This document shows, piece by piece, positions 42,507 through 51,024 of a DNA stretch of 64,000 bases (its first letter is position 1; every line of letters begins with the position of its first letter). A model generated the notes under the pieces. The model did no database searches, was not told where the DNA came from, and worked only from the letters and a program-made list of their open reading frames with translations. The position numbers and the translations under genes were made by a program. The stretch comes from Gammaproteobacteria bacterium (GTDB taxonomy: Bacteria > Pseudomonadota > Gammaproteobacteria > Pseudomonadales > Azotimanducaceae). The stretch spans positions 1 to 64,000 of the forward strand of contig JAPOYV010000057.1 in NCBI GenBank assembly GCA_026706385.1, read 5' to 3'.

Positions 42507-43646
42507 ATGACCTCCGACGACGACCCACACCCTACCGACCACCCGAACAGCATTGGCCCCGTCGAGATCGAATGGGACTCCGACCTCGACGACGAGTGGC
42601 AGGAGACCACGAGCGTCAAGTTCGGCGACCACGAGTACGAGCCCGGCAACCAGGGGCGCGTCCAACTCAAGGGCCGATGCACGCGCTGCTGGGGAGGCCT
42701 AATGGCCAAGCGCCGCGGCGAGTACCTACCCCGCGCGATCCGATGCCGCGTGTGCGGAATCACACTCGAAGACGATGAAGCGCGCGACGCGTTCCGACGA
42801 ATGTCGGAACAAACCGCCTCCAACATGTTCAACCTGGCGTTCGGCCGGCCGGCCACCTATCCAGCCGACGCCACGTTCGTCCAGAAGCTCGTCCCTCACA
42901 TCGACCGCCAACCGGCCGAGGATTTCGAGAAGGCCGTTGCGTCCCGCAGCGCCGAGGGCCGCAAGAGAGACTGGCTGACCCGCAGCGCCTTCCCTGGCGG
43001 GGCACCCGGGTTCCTCTTCCTCCAGGCCCGGGCCCTGATCTCAGGCATCGAACGCCTGCCAAGAGAGATCTCCGTCGCGGAGTTCTCGGACATCGACATC
43101 CACGACGACGGCTCGGCAACCGTCCACCTCGCGCGCGCGAAACTGGCCACCCATCCGAACGAACACCAGCGCAAACTGATGGAACGTCTCGGTTCCACCA
43201 TGACGACCGCGATGATCTCCGCCTTTGCGTGCGAACTGACCATGAAGGCGATTCGCCTGACGCTAACGCACCAAGCCCGCAAGACCCACGACCTCTGCAA
43301 GCTGTACGGCGACCTGCCCGACCAGAGCACCAACCGCCTTGAGGCGGATTTCCCCGACATCCGCGCCACCCTGAAAGCGGCCCGTCACACCTTCGACAAA
43401 TGGCGCTACTTCCAGGCCGATGTAGGAGCCCGGGGCATCGGCGCGATGGTCGACACCAAAAGGGCCCTCGCCCTGTCCAAGGCCGCCCGTGTTTTGCTCG
43501 ACGAGGCGGAACTGGTCGGCCTCGGCTATTCGGTGAAGCTCAACGCCACACAACACATCACCCAAACCGGCGACAAGCGGAACGTCCATGTCAAACACCA
43601 CCTTCGCACCAAGGGCACCGAAGCTCCGCCGGTTGAATCGGACTGA
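42507..43646 (+). CDS. Zinc-ribbon protein with HEPN-like C-terminal domain
   Basis: 379 residues. The N-terminus is acidic (DDDPHPTDHPNSIGPVEIEW), then CTRCWGG ... CRVCGITL, two C-x2-C pairs of a zinc ribbon at about residues 57-83. The C-terminal half has AFACELTMKAIRLTLTHQAR, then KTHDLCKLYGDLPDQSTNRL, with the KTHDL pattern of HEPN/AbiV-like families. No R-x4-6-H motif is obvious. Its position among defence-like genes suggests an abortive-infection role, which is inference. Confidence 0.6.
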   Translation: MTSDDDPHPTDHPNSIGPVEIEWDSDLDDEWQETTSVKFGDHEYEPGNQGRVQLKGRCTRCWGGLMAKRRGEYLPRAIRCRVCGITLEDDEARDAFRRMSEQTASNMFNLAFGRPATYPADATFVQKLVPHIDRQPAEDFEKAVASRSAEGRKRDWLTRSAFPGGAPGFLFLQARALISGIERLPREISVAEFSDIDIHDDGSATVHLARAKLATHPNEHQRKLMERLGSTMTTAMISAFACELTMKAIRLTLTHQARKTHDLCKLYGDLPDQSTNRLEADFPDIRATLKAARHTFDKWRYFQADVGARGIGAMVDTKRALALSKAARVLLDEAELVGLGYSVKLNATQHITQTGDKRNVHVKHHLRTKGTEAPPVESD

Positions 43647-43808
43647 CGGCCCGCCCCCACAACCCCGCCCCGATGCTCCCGCGCGCCATCGCTTCGCAAA
43701 AGGTACCGGGCCATTTCCCGGAGATCACCTAGACATCCCCTCCGCAATCCCACCAGGACGAGGAGAGACTCAGCCGGTGTGGCCCTCGCTTGGCGTCGTC
43801 AGGGGCGG

Positions 43809-44495
43809 TCAATCCTCAGCACCCAGTAGCGCAGCGACTTCAGGCCCTTCGATCGCTTCCCAGAACCGCCGCAATCCCTCGCACTTAACTGGGTCCGTCC
43901 TACCCGTCCCGTGCCCCGCGCCTTGAACGCTCGGGTCGAGATAGCGGTTGAGTTCGCGGGCGATGTCGATCACGGGATGTCCATAGCGTCGGCCTTGCCG
44001 ACGTTTGCGCTCGCACACGACGACCCTGGCCAGGACGTCCAGCGTCGAGTCGAGCATCGCCTCGACTCGCACGCCGCCGGGGAGATCGTAGTTCTCCTCC
44101 ACGTAGCGGACCACGCCGGCTTCCGCTTCATCCCGTCGCCCCGGAAGGATCACCGTGTTGGAGACCAGTTGCACGGTGAGGCGGTCGACGCACTCGGCGA
44201 AGCGGTCGAAAACGCCATCGCCCACGATCACAGTCAGATTGTCGAGGAAGCCCAGGTACGGACTCTCGATGAACTCATAACCGCTGTCCGGCGTGTAGGC
44301 GTAGACCTTGTTCCTGGCCCCCTGCACCTTTGACTCCGCAACCACCAAGTGCTTTTCGCATGGGTTGTACGCTAGGACGTCGATGTCGCTCCACGCACCC
44401 GCCTCCGTTTGGAACGGAAAACGGACCTTGGTCCAGTACCGCCTCAGTATCCATTCGGCTTCGATGATGAGTTCCGCCGCCATTGCTTCCGACAC
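43809..44495 (-). CDS. PD-(D/E)XK nuclease-like protein
   Basis: 228 residues. EAGAWSDIDVLAYNPCEKHL followed by VVAESKVQGARN gives D-x-D ... E-x-K, the active-site order of restriction-type nucleases. The N-terminal AEWILRRYWTKVRFPFQT precedes it as in Mrr-like and small orphan nucleases. The C-terminal half is helical. A short TGAG-type gap separates it from the integrase. It is probably a defence or restriction component, though alone. Confidence 0.62.
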   Translation of the reverse strand: MSEAMAAELIIEAEWILRRYWTKVRFPFQTEAGAWSDIDVLAYNPCEKHLVVAESKVQGARNKVYAYTPDSGYEFIESPYLGFLDNLTVIVGDGVFDRFAECVDRLTVQLVSNTVILPGRRDEAEAGVVRYVEENYDLPGGVRVEAMLDSTLDVLARVVVCERKRRQGRRYGHPVIDIARELNRYLDPSVQGAGHGTGRTDPVKCEGLRRFWEAIEGPEVAALLGAED

Positions 44496-44683
44496 TTGCT
44501 TCTCCTGAGCACCAATTAGGCATCTGGAGACTGTGGCCCGCCGCCGTCCGTTGGGTCAACGACGCTGCGCCTCGGCCGCGCAAGCCCATCCGCAGCAGGG
44601 GCGCGTCCTAACAAGGACAGACGCGCGCGGCAGCGATCACCCGTGTCTTGAACACGAGGATCGACGTCCGCGGCTCGCTGTTC

Positions 44684-45880
44684 TCATCCCGAGCCAGACA
44701 GATAGCTGGACCACGCTTCCATCATTTCCCGTCGGCGTTCCAGCAGGTCCGTCCGTGCATACGCGGCCTCGGCCTTGTTACGGATCGTGTGTGCGAGCGC
44801 CGCCTCGGCGAGTTCCCTCGGCTGCCCGCTCTCGCCGCACCAGTCACGGAAGCTCGACCGGAATCCGTGCGGCACGGCGTCGACGCCGAGTTCGCGCAGC
44901 AGCTTCGAGAGCGTGTTGTCGCTCATGCGCCGACCGGTCGCCGACGGAAACACCAGGGCGTTCTCCCGGATTTCGAGCGCCTCGCCGAGGACGGCCGCCG
45001 CCCGACCGCTGAGCGGGACCCGGTGTTCGCGGCCCGCCTTCATGCGCTCCGCCGGCACGGTCCACACCTCGCGGTCGAGATCGACCTCGTCCCAGGTCAT
45101 CAGTCGCACCTCGCCGGACCGCGCCGCGGTCAACACCAGGAACTCGAACGCGAACTTGGTCGCTTCAAGCGCGTTGGATCGCCGCACCGTGTCGACCGCT
45201 GCCGCCACTTCCCCGTGCGGCAGCGCCCGTTGGTGCCTCTGTTTCTGGCCGCCCTTGGGCAGCGCCGCCGCCAGCGCCTCCCCTGCCGGGTTGTCGAGCC
45301 GATGACCCGCCGCGATCGCCGCCTTCATCACCGCCGAAATCCGCTGCCGCGTCCGCTGCGCCGTCTCCCGCTTCGTATTCCAGATCGGCCGCAACGCCCG
45401 CAGCACGTCGCCGCTCCCGATCTCGTCGACACGCATGTCGCCCAGCACCGGATAGGCGTAGTCGCGCAGGGAGGCTTCCCACTGCGCGGCGGACTTCCCG
45501 TTGCGCCATGTCGGACGGTGCAGGTCGATCACCTCGGCCGCCGCCTGTCTGAAGGTAGGGGCGTTCGACTTCGCCTCGGGCTTGTCCGATCCCGCCGGCG
45601 CATGCACCGCCGATGGGTCCTTTCCGGCCCTCGCCAGTCTGCGGTACTCGAGCGCCATCTCCCTCGCATCGGCCAGGGTGATGTACGGAAAGCTCCCGAG
45701 GCCGAGGTCCCGCCTTCGTCCGCGAACCGTTCCGCGCCAGACCCAGTGCTTGTTTCCCGACGGCCGCACGCGCAGGATGAGCCCATGCTGGTCGTAGTAC
45801 TTGTCGAAACCCTTCCCGCCGCCGTGCGTCACGTTCTTCACGAACGCGAAGCTCAGTTTGGGGGATCTTGAGTCCGCCAT
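44684..45880 (-). CDS. int: P4-type tyrosine integrase (DUF4102 domain)
   Basis: 398 residues from ATG at 45880; a TTG at 45910 would add 10 residues. The arm-binding domain has GGGKGFDKYYDQHGLILRVR and GSFPYITLADAREMALEYRR. Catalytic residues: R in LVLTAARSGEVRLMTWDEVD, H-x-x-R in AVPHGFRSSFRDW, H in EAALAHTIRNKAEAAYARTD with the Tyr. This family integrates islands, usually at tRNA 3' ends, with the gene next to the attachment site. No tRNA is seen to its right. Confidence 0.93.
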   Translation of the reverse strand: MADSRSPKLSFAFVKNVTHGGGKGFDKYYDQHGLILRVRPSGNKHWVWRGTVRGRRRDLGLGSFPYITLADAREMALEYRRLARAGKDPSAVHAPAGSDKPEAKSNAPTFRQAAAEVIDLHRPTWRNGKSAAQWEASLRDYAYPVLGDMRVDEIGSGDVLRALRPIWNTKRETAQRTRQRISAVMKAAIAAGHRLDNPAGEALAAALPKGGQKQRHQRALPHGEVAAAVDTVRRSNALEATKFAFEFLVLTAARSGEVRLMTWDEVDLDREVWTVPAERMKAGREHRVPLSGRAAAVLGEALEIRENALVFPSATGRRMSDNTLSKLLRELGVDAVPHGFRSSFRDWCGESGQPRELAEAALAHTIRNKAEAAYARTDLLERRREMMEAWSSYLSGSG

Positions 45881-45962
45881 CTTGTTTTGAGCCCCCGAAT
45901 GATCCCACAACCGGATCCAGACTAAGCGAAAACGCGAGGCTCGTCAAGACACGAAGAGTCCG

Positions 45963-45979
45963 CTTATCTTTATGCTAAA
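45963..45979 (+). promoter_or_regulatory. 17-bp dyad, copy 7, upstream of integrase
   Basis: CTTATC-TTTAT-GCTAAA, 83 bases before the integrase start. It could be the promoter or operator of int, or part of the attachment region. Confidence 0.65.
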
Positions 45980-46047
45980 TCAATGAGTTATAGATCAATT
46001 GGCGCCACTTCTAGGAACCCCATTCAACACGCTATACAGGGACTCCC

Positions 46048-46242
46048 TCTCCGCCATATGTTACCGATCGGGCAACGCGGGGCACTGCTGGAGCGGTCCC
46101 CGACGATCTCGAACGCTTCCTCGAACGCCAGATCGACTTCGACCTCATGGAGGAGTTGGGCGGCTGGCTGGAACGTCGCGACTATTCCGGCGGCGAGATG
46201 ACTGATGGGGTGGATTCAACGCCGCCGGTTTGCAGCTCCTAA
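46048..46242 (+). pseudogene. 3' remnant of a disrupted chromosomal gene
   Basis: An open frame without start (PPYVTDRATRGTAGAVPDDL, then ERFLERQIDFDLMEELGGWL, ERRDYSGGEMT) ending TAA at 46242. Amphipathic and coding-like, probably the C-terminus of a gene cut by the island. The real junction would be near 45,980-46,050. Unknown family. Confidence 0.35.
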
Positions 46243-46508
46243 CATCGGATCGTGCTTGGCGTACGGGGCTACCGGCGCGCGGCTCAACCAGTACGCGCCC
46301 GGCGACGCCGTTTGGCCGACAGGTGCCTCGGAGGAACGCCTCGCCATCGTCGTCGGCGAGGAAGCTTGCCCGACCATGGCCCTGTCGTCCGCACCCGGCA
46401 TCATCTGGAGGCGAACCGGCCAGACGCGCAAGCTGTATCGTTACTACTCGCCGAGCGCTTTTTGGACGGGGCCCTCGCTACACAGGATTCGCCAGAGGAG
46501 GAAAACCA

Positions 46509-47503
46509 ATGATTCTCGACGACAAACTCGCCCCGGCGACGCCATCGTGCTCGATGGCGCGATCGGCTCGGAAATCGACCGCATCGGCGGGAAGATGGAT
46601 GAAGCCGCGTGGTGCGGGTTGGCGAACCTGACGGATCCCGACACGGTTCGGCGCGTACACGAGTCCTATCTCGAAGCGGGGGCTGACGTGATCACCGCAA
46701 ACACGTTCGCGAGCTGCCGACATGTGCTGGAGGCCGTTGGCTACGGGGACCAGACCGTGTCCAACATCCGGCGCGCGGTCGAACTCGCACGCGAAGCCTT
46801 GGATCGAGTGGCCCCCGACCGGCCGGTGGCGGTCGCGGGCTCGATGTCGAACCACGTCGCGTGGCTGCCCGGAACCGTTGGACCCGATCCCGCATACGAG
46901 CCTTCTCCGCAAAAACAGGCCGCGAACTACAGGGAAATGGCAGACGTCCTCGCCGAAGCGGGCTGCGACCTCCTCGTGATGGAAATGATGACGGACATCG
47001 AGAATGCGAGCCGGACGATGGAGGCCGCAGTGGCCACTGGTCTGCCGGTGTGGACGGGCATCAGCACCAGTCGGCGTCCCGACGACAAGATGGTCGGCTG
47101 GAACATCGTATGGGAGGAGGCGGATGGCCGAGTTTCGGAAGACTACGAGCAAGCCGCCACCAAGCCGCTGGAGACGATCATCGACGCGCTGTACGCACTC
47201 GGCCCCCAGGCCGTCGGCATCATGCACAGTTCAATGCCATCCACGACCCTCGGGCTCGAGGTCCTCTTCGACCGCTGGAGCGGTCCGGTCATGGCCTATC
47301 CGGAAGCGACCGGCTTCGATGCCGAGACCCGTCAGAACCGGCGCACCGTGCCACCGGATGAGTACGCCGGCTACTGCCGCGGCTGGGTCGACGGTGGCGT
47401 TCAGATCATCGGTGGCTGCTGCGGGACCACCGTCCACCACATTCGCGCGATGGTGGACCGGCTCCCGGCACGGCCCGGATCTCGCCCCGGTCCAACCTCG
47501 TAG
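46509..47503 (+). pseudogene. mmuM: Homocysteine S-methyltransferase, frameshifted at the start
   Basis: ATG after AGAGGAGGAAAACCA begins MILDDKLAP, then the frame is lost in a CCCC run (about 46536-46540). The rest is intact in the next frame: GDAIVLDGAIGSEIDRIGGK, ESYLEAGADVITANTFASCR, and zinc ligands at the end in GWVDGGVQIIGGCCGTTVHH. MmuM-like proteins move a methyl group from S-methylmethionine to homocysteine. About 330 residues if repaired. The reading frame before it (46252-46512) may be the end of another gene. Confidence 0.75.
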
Positions 47504-47639
47504 CGCGAGCACTGCTAACCCGGATATTGCGCCAGGCCGCTTGTGCGTTGGGCGCAAGCATCTATGCCCCATAGTTCTCGTCAATACGGGACGTCGTCAA
47601 ACTATCTGAACGGGCTGAAGTCCTCAGCCTTGCTCGCAT

Positions 47640-48116
47640 CCCTCAGGGCGTCCACCTACACCTGACGAAATCTCCGTCAGCGCGCCAGGGACCATCGCCG
47701 CGGCGCATGTTCTCCCCGGCGGCGGCAAGCCCTTCATCGCGGTCTCGGTCTACGCTCGTTGGGAGCGTCCGCACCCGCGAACGCGCACCAACTGGGGAGT
47801 AGGCTACTCCGACGCCATGGCGCACCGCGCCATCTCGGACCTGAGCACGTTCATCGGCCACCTCGATCCGACGACCCATCGCATCCTCGTCGCTGGCGAC
47901 TTCAACCTCATCCATGGTGCCTTGGACTCCAACCCGCTTGCGCTGCCAGCGCGCGATCGAAGCGTGTTCGCCCGGCTCCAAGCCCTTGGCTTGCAGTTCA
48001 TCGGACCTAGATACCCGCATGGTAGAAAGGCCCACCCCGCGCCCTCGGGGCTTCCCGTAGACAACGCGAACGTTCCTACCTACTACACGACGCCGAACCC
48101 TTCGCCGCCCGGCTGA
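47640..48116 (+). pseudogene. Endonuclease/exonuclease/phosphatase family remnant
   Basis: Open frame with no start and a truncated end. VLPGGGKPFIAVSVYARWER, then RAISDLSTFIGHLDPTTHRI and LVAGDFNLIHGA, where GDFN is the metal and catalytic motif of EEP enzymes, then FARLQALGLQFIGPRYPHGR. The final His motif (D-H) is missing. Likely a decayed gene from the junction region. Confidence 0.6.
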
Positions 48117-48314
48117 TGGTGTCCGGCCACCTATCGCTTCCGAATACTGGCCGCTGTTCATCGCGCTGTTGCCTCGTCGAACATACGCCCGAGGCCGTGC
48201 TGGGCGAGACGTACGCGCCGTCCGCCCCTCCATTCGGCAGAAACCGACCAGGCCCCGGAAAATCGTCCGCTCCGAGACATCGAGCTGGTCCAGTTCACGC
48301 CGCAACGCCCTCAA

Positions 48315-50042
48315 CTATCGGCTCCCAAAGCAGGTAGCCAGGTCCCGTCGGATCCTGTACCCCGGGACAGGATGTTGCCGATGTCTCCTTCCTCGAGTTC
48401 CCCGCTGACGTATCTCGTGTGCGGCGGTTCCTTGCTCAGAAAGAACACCTTGCCGCGTCGAAGTTCCTCCCCATGGGCGGGTTGAGTCCGAGCAGTTGGG
48501 TTCCCTCGGAAACATGGGCGGAAACACGCCAGCAAGTTCCGGAAACTGAGGTCTGAGCGCCGGTTCGATCACCTCGCCGTCCCGACTGATGAACACGACC
48601 TCATCGTCTTGCACAGAGATGTGGAAGGCGCCGTGGTGCAGCAGACGGTGATGCGCGCTGCACAGCAACACCAGGTTGTCCAGCCGCGTCTCCCCGCCGT
48701 CGATCCAGTGCTTCACATGATGCGCCTCCACATAGCGCTGATGGGGACAGCCGGGAAAGCGGCAGCGGTTGTGGTCGCGGAGCTTCAAGGCTCGCAGCAG
48801 CCGCCCCGGGACGATGCGCTGCCGCCGTTCGTAGTTCAGCAGGTTGCCCCGCGCATCCTGGATGAACTCCGTAACGTCCGCATCGCAGGCGACCTTGCGA
48901 GCGTCCTCCTCGTCGATGCCCCAGTCGGGGTCGACACGGTAGCGGGCACCGCCGGCGGTCGACCGTGTAGCGAGCTCGTTGCGACCGATGGTGAGAACTA
49001 CCTCGTAGCGCTGACCGGTGCGCCGTTCCCGGCGGCTAGGACCATTCGCCAGATAATGCTCGGCCATGTCGACGAGGGCGTCGGCGAAGCGCTGTTCGTG
49101 GCTTGCGAGTTCGAACACCAAAGAGGCTGGCAACTCCCTGGCTTCGTTGGGTTGGTCGGCCGCCGTTTCTGCGGAAACACCCCCGGGGTCGCCTCCCGGG
49201 AACGGATCGGCCAAGACAACGTTCGACGGTTGCCCGCCCGCAGCTACAGCGACTTGCCCGGAACCGTTCGTTTCCTTGTCCAAGGGCGTGTCCGGCACCA
49301 TCGGGTCGGCAACGATTTCGGGATCCGACCGGTCGCAATCCGCCGCTACGGCGTCGGGGCCGCCCACTCCCGCCAGCAGGGACTGGTAATGCGTCTCCCG
49401 CTCGTCCGCCCGCGCATCGACGATCTTCTGCAGCGCGTTGATCAGGAGCGCGCCGCGCTCGGCCGGCACCGCTGCCGTGACAACCAGCATGCCGTCCTCG
49501 TAGTGCCAGCTTAAGCCCCGCCGATCCTCGCTGGCGAGGCGTTCCCCGCCGCTCCGCTCGACCCGTTGGTACGTCCTGACCAGGCTCTCCAGTTGCGCCG
49601 CGCTGCTGCGGTGCGCAATCGATAGCAGCATCTCTTCCGTCTCGGGCGTAGCCACCCGGGTGATGGCCCGCACCTTGGAATAGCTCAGGATTCCGTCACG
49701 GAAGGCCGCATCGACGCGCGGCAGCCGTGCGAGCGCCCTGCCGATGCGGATCCGTTCACGCGCGGCGCAGGGCCCGAGCCCGCAGCGATGGTCCAGCCAG
49801 TTGCCGAGGTTGCAGTAGCCGCGCTCGTCCCAGCCGCGCCTGCAGTCCATGGCCGCGACGAGCTTGATGAACCGCCAGTCGGCGACGTTGATGTGGGCGG
49901 CCATGTCCGTGACGGCGCATCGCAACTCGGCGGGGTCGTCGGGGATGAAGTCGAGCTCCGGGGCGTCTTCCAGGGCGAAATAGTCAGCACCTTCGGGAAT
50001 GAACCCAGCTTGTCGCACGGTTTCGTCGGAGGGTTGGAACAT
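48315..50042 (-). CDS. DUF222-HNH endonuclease
   Basis: 575 residues from ATG at 50042. The DUF222 domain covers about residues 30-400 (AELRCAVTDMAAHINVADWR, YCNLGNWLDHRCGLGPCAAR). The HNH site is RDHNRCRFPGCPHQRYVEAH with HHVKHWIDGGETRLDNLVLL and CSAHHRLLHHG. After LRPQFPELAGVF the C-terminus looks noisy and Arg-rich and may be shifted. A LexA box precedes the gene. DUF222-HNH families in other bacteria are DNA-damage induced. Confidence 0.9.
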   Translation of the reverse strand: MFQPSDETVRQAGFIPEGADYFALEDAPELDFIPDDPAELRCAVTDMAAHINVADWRFIKLVAAMDCRRGWDERGYCNLGNWLDHRCGLGPCAARERIRIGRALARLPRVDAAFRDGILSYSKVRAITRVATPETEEMLLSIAHRSSAAQLESLVRTYQRVERSGGERLASEDRRGLSWHYEDGMLVVTAAVPAERGALLINALQKIVDARADERETHYQSLLAGVGGPDAVAADCDRSDPEIVADPMVPDTPLDKETNGSGQVAVAAGGQPSNVVLADPFPGGDPGGVSAETAADQPNEARELPASLVFELASHEQRFADALVDMAEHYLANGPSRRERRTGQRYEVVLTIGRNELATRSTAGGARYRVDPDWGIDEEDARKVACDADVTEFIQDARGNLLNYERRQRIVPGRLLRALKLRDHNRCRFPGCPHQRYVEAHHVKHWIDGGETRLDNLVLLCSAHHRLLHHGAFHISVQDDEVVFISRDGEVIEPALRPQFPELAGVFPPMFPREPNCSDSTRPWGGTSTRQGVLSEQGTAAHEIRQRGTRGRRHRQHPVPGYRIRRDLATCFGSR

Positions 50043-50063
50043 CGCTATGACCTGCAATATTTA

Positions 50064-50083
50064 TGCTGTATATAATAACAGTA
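50064..50083 (-). promoter_or_regulatory. LexA (SOS) box before the DUF222-HNH gene
   Basis: TGCTGTATATAATAACAGTA. The core CTGT-N8-ACAG is perfect (50066-50081), 22 bases before the start. The rest of 50,084-50,430 is AT-rich at first and holds no gene. Confidence 0.75.
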
Positions 50084-50430
50084 TATGTGGCGTTTATCAT
50101 TGTTTTATATAACAAAAATTAAGTCAGATATCGCGCAAATGCACTGTAAATGATCGACCGGGAGAGATGGCAAGTGGAAGCACGTGGCTGGGCGGGCAAC
50201 TTAACGGCGGTCGTGCCAGCGAGCGCGCATCCGTGACGCCGTTCGCTGCGGGTAGTTCGGCGGCATGGAACTCGCGGGCGCTCGAGCGACGTCGTGGCCT
50301 GTTCCTGCATGAGAAAAGGACTTCGGGGGCCGTCAGGCCACTGCGGCGAGTTCGCGGGGCAGCTTGACACCGGCCTTATCGCCAACCGTGCTAGGTTGAT
50401 CGCTGACGCGCGAATTGGGCGACCCACGCC

Positions 50431-50841
50431 ATGACCGATACCGAAGAGCTCTACAGTGCGATCGAAGCCGATGACGCCGACAGGATCGCGCAACTGCTAA
50501 CTACACGACCCGGTCTCGTCAACTCGGTCGAGGAGACGCCGCCCCCGATTCACTGGGCGATCTATCGGGACAAGCGGAAGGCGGTCAAAGCGCTCTTGGA
50601 TTCGGGCGCGGGTCTAGCCCTTCGGGACCAGGATCGTGACGCAACGCCGATCGACTATGCGGTCGTCTATGGGCGGCGGGAGTTGATCCGGCTGCTGATC
50701 GCGCATGGTGCCAGCCTCGACGCCGCAATGGACGTGGCGCGTAAGGGCGCGTCTGGCGGATTCGAGGAGTTCCAGGAGTTGCCCAGCGCAGAACAGTACA
50801 AGGGGATCGTCGAGTTGCTCCGCGAGATCGGCTCGGCCTGA
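50431..50841 (+). CDS. Ankyrin-repeat protein
   Basis: 136 residues with three ankyrin-like units: LYSAIEADDADRIAQLLTTR, IHWAIYRDKRKAVKALLDSG, and PIDYAVVYGRRELIRLLIAH with GASLDAAMD. Soluble. Ankyrin proteins mediate protein-protein contacts and are common in host-associated bacteria. A TTGACA lies upstream (near 50366). Confidence 0.85.
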   Translation: MTDTEELYSAIEADDADRIAQLLTTRPGLVNSVEETPPPIHWAIYRDKRKAVKALLDSGAGLALRDQDRDATPIDYAVVYGRRELIRLLIAHGASLDAAMDVARKGASGGFEEFQELPSAEQYKGIVELLREIGSA

Positions 50842-51024
50842 TGCCTCTACGGCGCGTCCTCCATCGCGCCTGACCCTCCACGCCCGAAACCTGTCATAAT
50901 CCGCGCACGCGCTCGATTGCCGCGCCAAGTTTCACCGCAAGACGGCCGTCCGGCCTTCCCTGCCCTGCCACTCCGCGCCGAATCACAAGTGTGACCTTTC
51001 TCTGGACAAGGAGTCCGTTTCCGT

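Noticed and set aside
47643..48314. Minus-strand ORF (223 residues) opposite the EEP remnant
   Set aside because: The opposite strand has the recognisable EEP motif GDFN; the first 60 residues look slightly coding but no family was recognised.
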